A program made the translations under genes and the position numbers. A stretch of 7,012 nucleotides of DNA, taken from assembly GCA_934232845.1 (NCBI GenBank), contig CAKQGD010000074.1:1-7012 (forward strand), given 5' to 3'. Below, piece by piece: positions 5,245 to 7,012 of this stretch. Every line of letters starts with the position of its first letter. The first letter of the stretch is position 1. The DNA is from an uncultured Oscillospiraceae bacterium. GTDB taxonomy: Bacteria; Bacillota; Clostridia; Oscillospirales; Ruminococcaceae. Under the pieces are notes generated by a model. It did no database searches. It was not told the origin of the DNA and saw nothing but the letters and a program-made list of their open reading frames with translations.

Positions 5245-6528
5245 ATGGAATTCAAAAAGGTTGCTATTGTTGCCGCTTGCCGTACTCCGTTCGATAAGTT
5301 CGGCGGCGTTATGAAGAGCGAGGATACCGTCAAGCTTGGCTCTTTCGTAGTTAAGGAAGCTCTTAAGCGCGCTGGCGTAAAGGGCGAGGAAGTGGAAGAA
5401 ACTTACATTGGTATCAACATGCCTTCCGGCAACCGCTCTATCGCTCGTCAGATCTGCTTGGAAGCCGGCATGGGCGACAACTCCAACTCTACCACCTGCG
5501 ACCGTGCCTGCTGCTCCTCCATGGTAGCTATCGCTATGGCTATGCGTGCGATTCAGGTTGGCGCTGCGAAGATCGCTGTCTGCGGCGGTTCTGAGAACAT
5601 GTCCAATGTTCCTTACTTCATTCCTGAGCTCCGTTGGGGCAAGCGCATGGGCCACATCACCCTGACCGACCTGATGATCGTTTCCTGCCCCTACACCCAT
5701 CAGCCCCGCGCTCAGCAGGCTTCTGAAGCGGCTGAAGAGTACAACATCACCCGTGAGATGCAGGATGAGTGGGGCTGCCGCTCTCAGGCTCTCTATCAGG
5801 AAGCTGACAAGAAGGGCATCTTCGATTGCGAGATCATCCCCTACACCGTCGATGGCGGCAAGAAGGGCCCGATCGTTATCGAGAAGGACGTTTCCCCCCG
5901 TCCCGGCACCAACATGGAGACTCTTGCGAAGCTCAAGCCCGTTAACGGCGCTAAGACCGTTACCGCCGGTAACGCTCCCGGCCTGAACACAGGTGCTTCC
6001 GCTCTGGTTCTCATGTCCGAGGAAGAAGTCGCGAAGCGCGGCGTCGAGCCGATCGCTTGGATCATTGCTCACGCACAGGCTTCCGGCCATCCGAAGTACA
6101 TTGCTACCATCCCTGCTTTCGCAGCACTCAAGGCTCTTGACAACTGCGGCATGACCGTTGATCAGATGGATATGATCGAAATCAACGAAGCATTTGCTGT
6201 TATGCCCCTTGCTTCCACCCTGTTCATGGGTGCATACGCTGCGATGCCCGCCGAGAAGAAGGTTGGCATGACCGACGAGGCCAGAAGAGAAATCGTTTCT
6301 GAACTCGCGAAGCATCCTTCTGAGGAAACCCTCAAGAAGACCGAAGAAATTCGCGCCAAGACCAACTTCAACGGTGGTGCGATCGCAATCGGTCATCCTA
6401 CCGGTGCTACCGGCGGCCGTCTGGTTCAGCATGTTGCTTTCGAACTCCAGCGCCGTGGCCATGGCTATGGTGTCATCACCATCTGCGGCGGCGTCGGCGA
6501 GTCCGAGGCGTTTGTTCTCGAGCGCTGA
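5245..6528 (+). CDS. Thiolase family protein (acetyl-CoA acetyltransferase-like), atypical
   Basis: 427-residue thiolase that should cleave a 3-oxoacyl-CoA with CoA, or condense two acyl-CoAs. The active-site set is present: nucleophile Cys89 in TTCDRACCSSM (83-93), NEAFA (314-318), His384 in GGAIAIGHP (377-385) and acid/base Cys414 in TICGGVGE (412-419). It differs from standard biosynthetic thiolases of about 390 residues. The HMG motif of the substrate loop is replaced by PRA (154-156), the glycines after the nucleophile are Cys and Ser, and roughly 30 extra, charged residues (about 332-372) sit between NEAFA and GGAIAIGHP. AAGGAGAG (5229-5236) precedes ATG 5245. It is the last gene of the operon and its codons lean to GCT, TCT and CGT, as in strongly expressed genes. 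It probably acts on the mutase product, or on a substrate close to it. Confidence 0.93.
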   Translation: MEFKKVAIVAACRTPFDKFGGVMKSEDTVKLGSFVVKEALKRAGVKGEEVEETYIGINMPSGNRSIARQICLEAGMGDNSNSTTCDRACCSSMVAIAMAMRAIQVGAAKIAVCGGSENMSNVPYFIPELRWGKRMGHITLTDLMIVSCPYTHQPRAQQASEAAEEYNITREMQDEWGCRSQALYQEADKKGIFDCEIIPYTVDGGKKGPIVIEKDVSPRPGTNMETLAKLKPVNGAKTVTAGNAPGLNTGASALVLMSEEEVAKRGVEPIAWIIAHAQASGHPKYIATIPAFAALKALDNCGMTVDQMDMIEINEAFAVMPLASTLFMGAYAAMPAEKKVGMTDEARREIVSELAKHPSEETLKKTEEIRAKTNFNGGAIAIGHPTGATGGRLVQHVAFELQRRGHGYGVITICGGVGESEAFVLER

Positions 6529-6553
6529 TTTTCTCACCTTTCAAATACCTATT

Positions 6554-6583
6554 GCAAAAAGAGCCCGCAAGGGCTCTTTTTGC
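6554..6583 (+). terminator. Intrinsic terminator of the mutase-CoA transferase-thiolase operon
   Basis: GCAAAAAGAGCCC (6554-6566) and GGGCTCTTTTTGC (6571-6583) are a perfect 13-bp inverted repeat closed by a GCAA tetraloop, with T5 on the 3' side and A5 on the 5' side. It lies 26 nt after the thiolase stop and marks the operon end. The A/T tails on both sides mean it could also act on the opposite strand. Confidence 0.93.
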
Positions 6584-6611
6584 TTGCATCAACGGCCTTA
6601 TTTAAAAAAGA

Positions 6612-6640
6612 ATGACAAGAGCATCAAATTAAGATATAAT
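6612..6640 (+). promoter_or_regulatory. Sigma-A promoter of the DtxR-family gene
   Basis: ATGACA (6612-6617, five of six to TTGACA) and a perfect TATAAT (6635-6640) are separated by 17 bp. Transcription would start near 6647, giving a leader of about 57 nt. The contrast with the sigma-54 promoter upstream supports two separate transcription units. Confidence 0.8.
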
Positions 6641-6647
6641 AATAGAG

Positions 6648-6680
6648 GAATGAGAGGCATTCGGCGTGGCTCTCCGGAGA
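6648..6680. promoter_or_regulatory. Two small palindromes in the DtxR-family leader (possible operator)
   Basis: GAATG-N5-CATTC (6648-6662) begins at the predicted start of transcription, and TCTCCGGAGA (6671-6680) is a perfect 10-bp palindrome just before the ribosome binding site. Either could be an autoregulatory operator. Neither matches a DtxR or MntR box that I can recall with confidence. Confidence 0.3.
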
Positions 6681-6703
6681 AAATAAGCAAAGGTGATTTA
6701 CTT

Positions 6704-7012
6704 ATGAAAATACAAAAATCGTCCGAAGACTATCTTGAGGCCATGCTTATGCTGCAGAAGGAGCGCGGTTATATTCGTTCTATTGATGTGGCGGAGCATC
6801 TTGGCGTAACAAAGCCCAGCGTCAGCTATGCAACAAAACGTCTGCGCGAAAATGGCTATCTCAATATGCAGAAGGATGGCCTGATCACCCTGACTGAAAA
6901 AGGGATGGAGATCGCGGCAAGAATGTATGAAAGGCATACGATGCTTACGGAGTTTTTGATCCGGCTTGGAGTAGAGGAAAAAACAGCCCGCGCGGACGCC
7001 TGTAAAATAGAA
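6704..7012 (+). CDS. DtxR/MntR-family metal-dependent transcriptional repressor (3' truncated)
   Basis: The first 103 residues of a metalloregulator, with the rest past the window end. The N-terminal winged helix-turn-helix spans about residues 8-65, with the recognition region AEHLGVTKPSVSYATKRL and the wing near MQKDGLITLTEKG. The dimerisation and metal-binding domain starts at about 70. Likely metal ligands by family alignment are Asp9 and Glu12 (MntR Asp8, Glu11), His78 (MntR His77), Cys100 and Glu103. Cys at the MntR Glu99 position is the DtxR/IdeR-like state, which hints at iron rather than manganese sensing, although this residue alone does not decide. ATG 6704 follows AAAGGTGA (6689-6696) by 7 nt. 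It has its own sigma-A promoter after the strong terminator, so it is probably unrelated in function to the mutase operon. Confidence 0.92.
   Translation, partial: MKIQKSSEDYLEAMLMLQKERGYIRSIDVAEHLGVTKPSVSYATKRLRENGYLNMQKDGLITLTEKGMEIAARMYERHTMLTEFLIRLGVEEKTARADACKIE

Noticed and set aside
5227..6537. 436-codon - strand ORF antisense to the thiolase
   Set aside because: Mirror of the thiolase frame, with no family motifs. The + strand thiolase has all catalytic motifs.
1..7012. CRISPR array, tRNA, rRNA, insertion sequence or prophage attachment site
   Set aside because: No repeat-spacer pattern, tRNA-like fold, transposase or terminal inverted repeats were seen in the window.

Overview
The window looks like a chromosomal stretch of a moderately GC-rich anaerobic Bacillota (Clostridia, perhaps an Oscillospiraceae-like gut or sediment fermenter). 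This rests on strong AGGAGG-type ribosome binding sites, a B12-dependent acyl-CoA mutase with separate subunits, a sigma-54 activator next to a sigma-54 promoter, and a DtxR-type repressor. The taxonomic call is inference only.

Layout, all on the + strand. (1) Positions 3-1499: the 3' part of a sigma-54-dependent activator (PrpR-like sensory tail, PAS, AAA+, Fis-type HTH), cut by the window start. (2) 1480-1790: a control region with no convincing gene. It holds a pair of inverted 9-bp sites (candidate enhancer), three A-tracts phased at 10 bp, a consensus-matching -24/-12 promoter and a leader of about 180 nt with a terminator-like hairpin. (3) 1791-6528: a four-gene operon encoding an acyl-CoA mutase large subunit, its B12-binding small subunit, a type III (CaiB/BaiF) CoA-transferase and a thiolase, closed by a strong intrinsic terminator at 6554-6583. 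(4) From 6612: a sigma-A promoter and the start of a DtxR/MntR-family metalloregulator, cut by the window end.

How the genes may work together: the CoA-transferase would activate a carboxylic acid, the B12 mutase would rearrange its carbon skeleton, and the thiolase would cleave the product. This set makes chemical sense if the mutase interconverts a 4-oxoacyl-CoA and a 2-methyl-3-oxoacyl-CoA, because the latter is a direct thiolase substrate. An example is levulinyl-CoA to 2-methylacetoacetyl-CoA, then acetyl-CoA plus propionyl-CoA. The mutase keeps the catalytic and B12-related residues of methylmalonyl-CoA mutase but has lost many residues that line the acyl-CoA pocket across the family. 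The thiolase also departs from its family in the substrate loop. I consider this a candidate undescribed fermentation pathway. The substrate is not determined by the sequence, and ordinary methylmalonyl/succinyl-CoA chemistry is not excluded.
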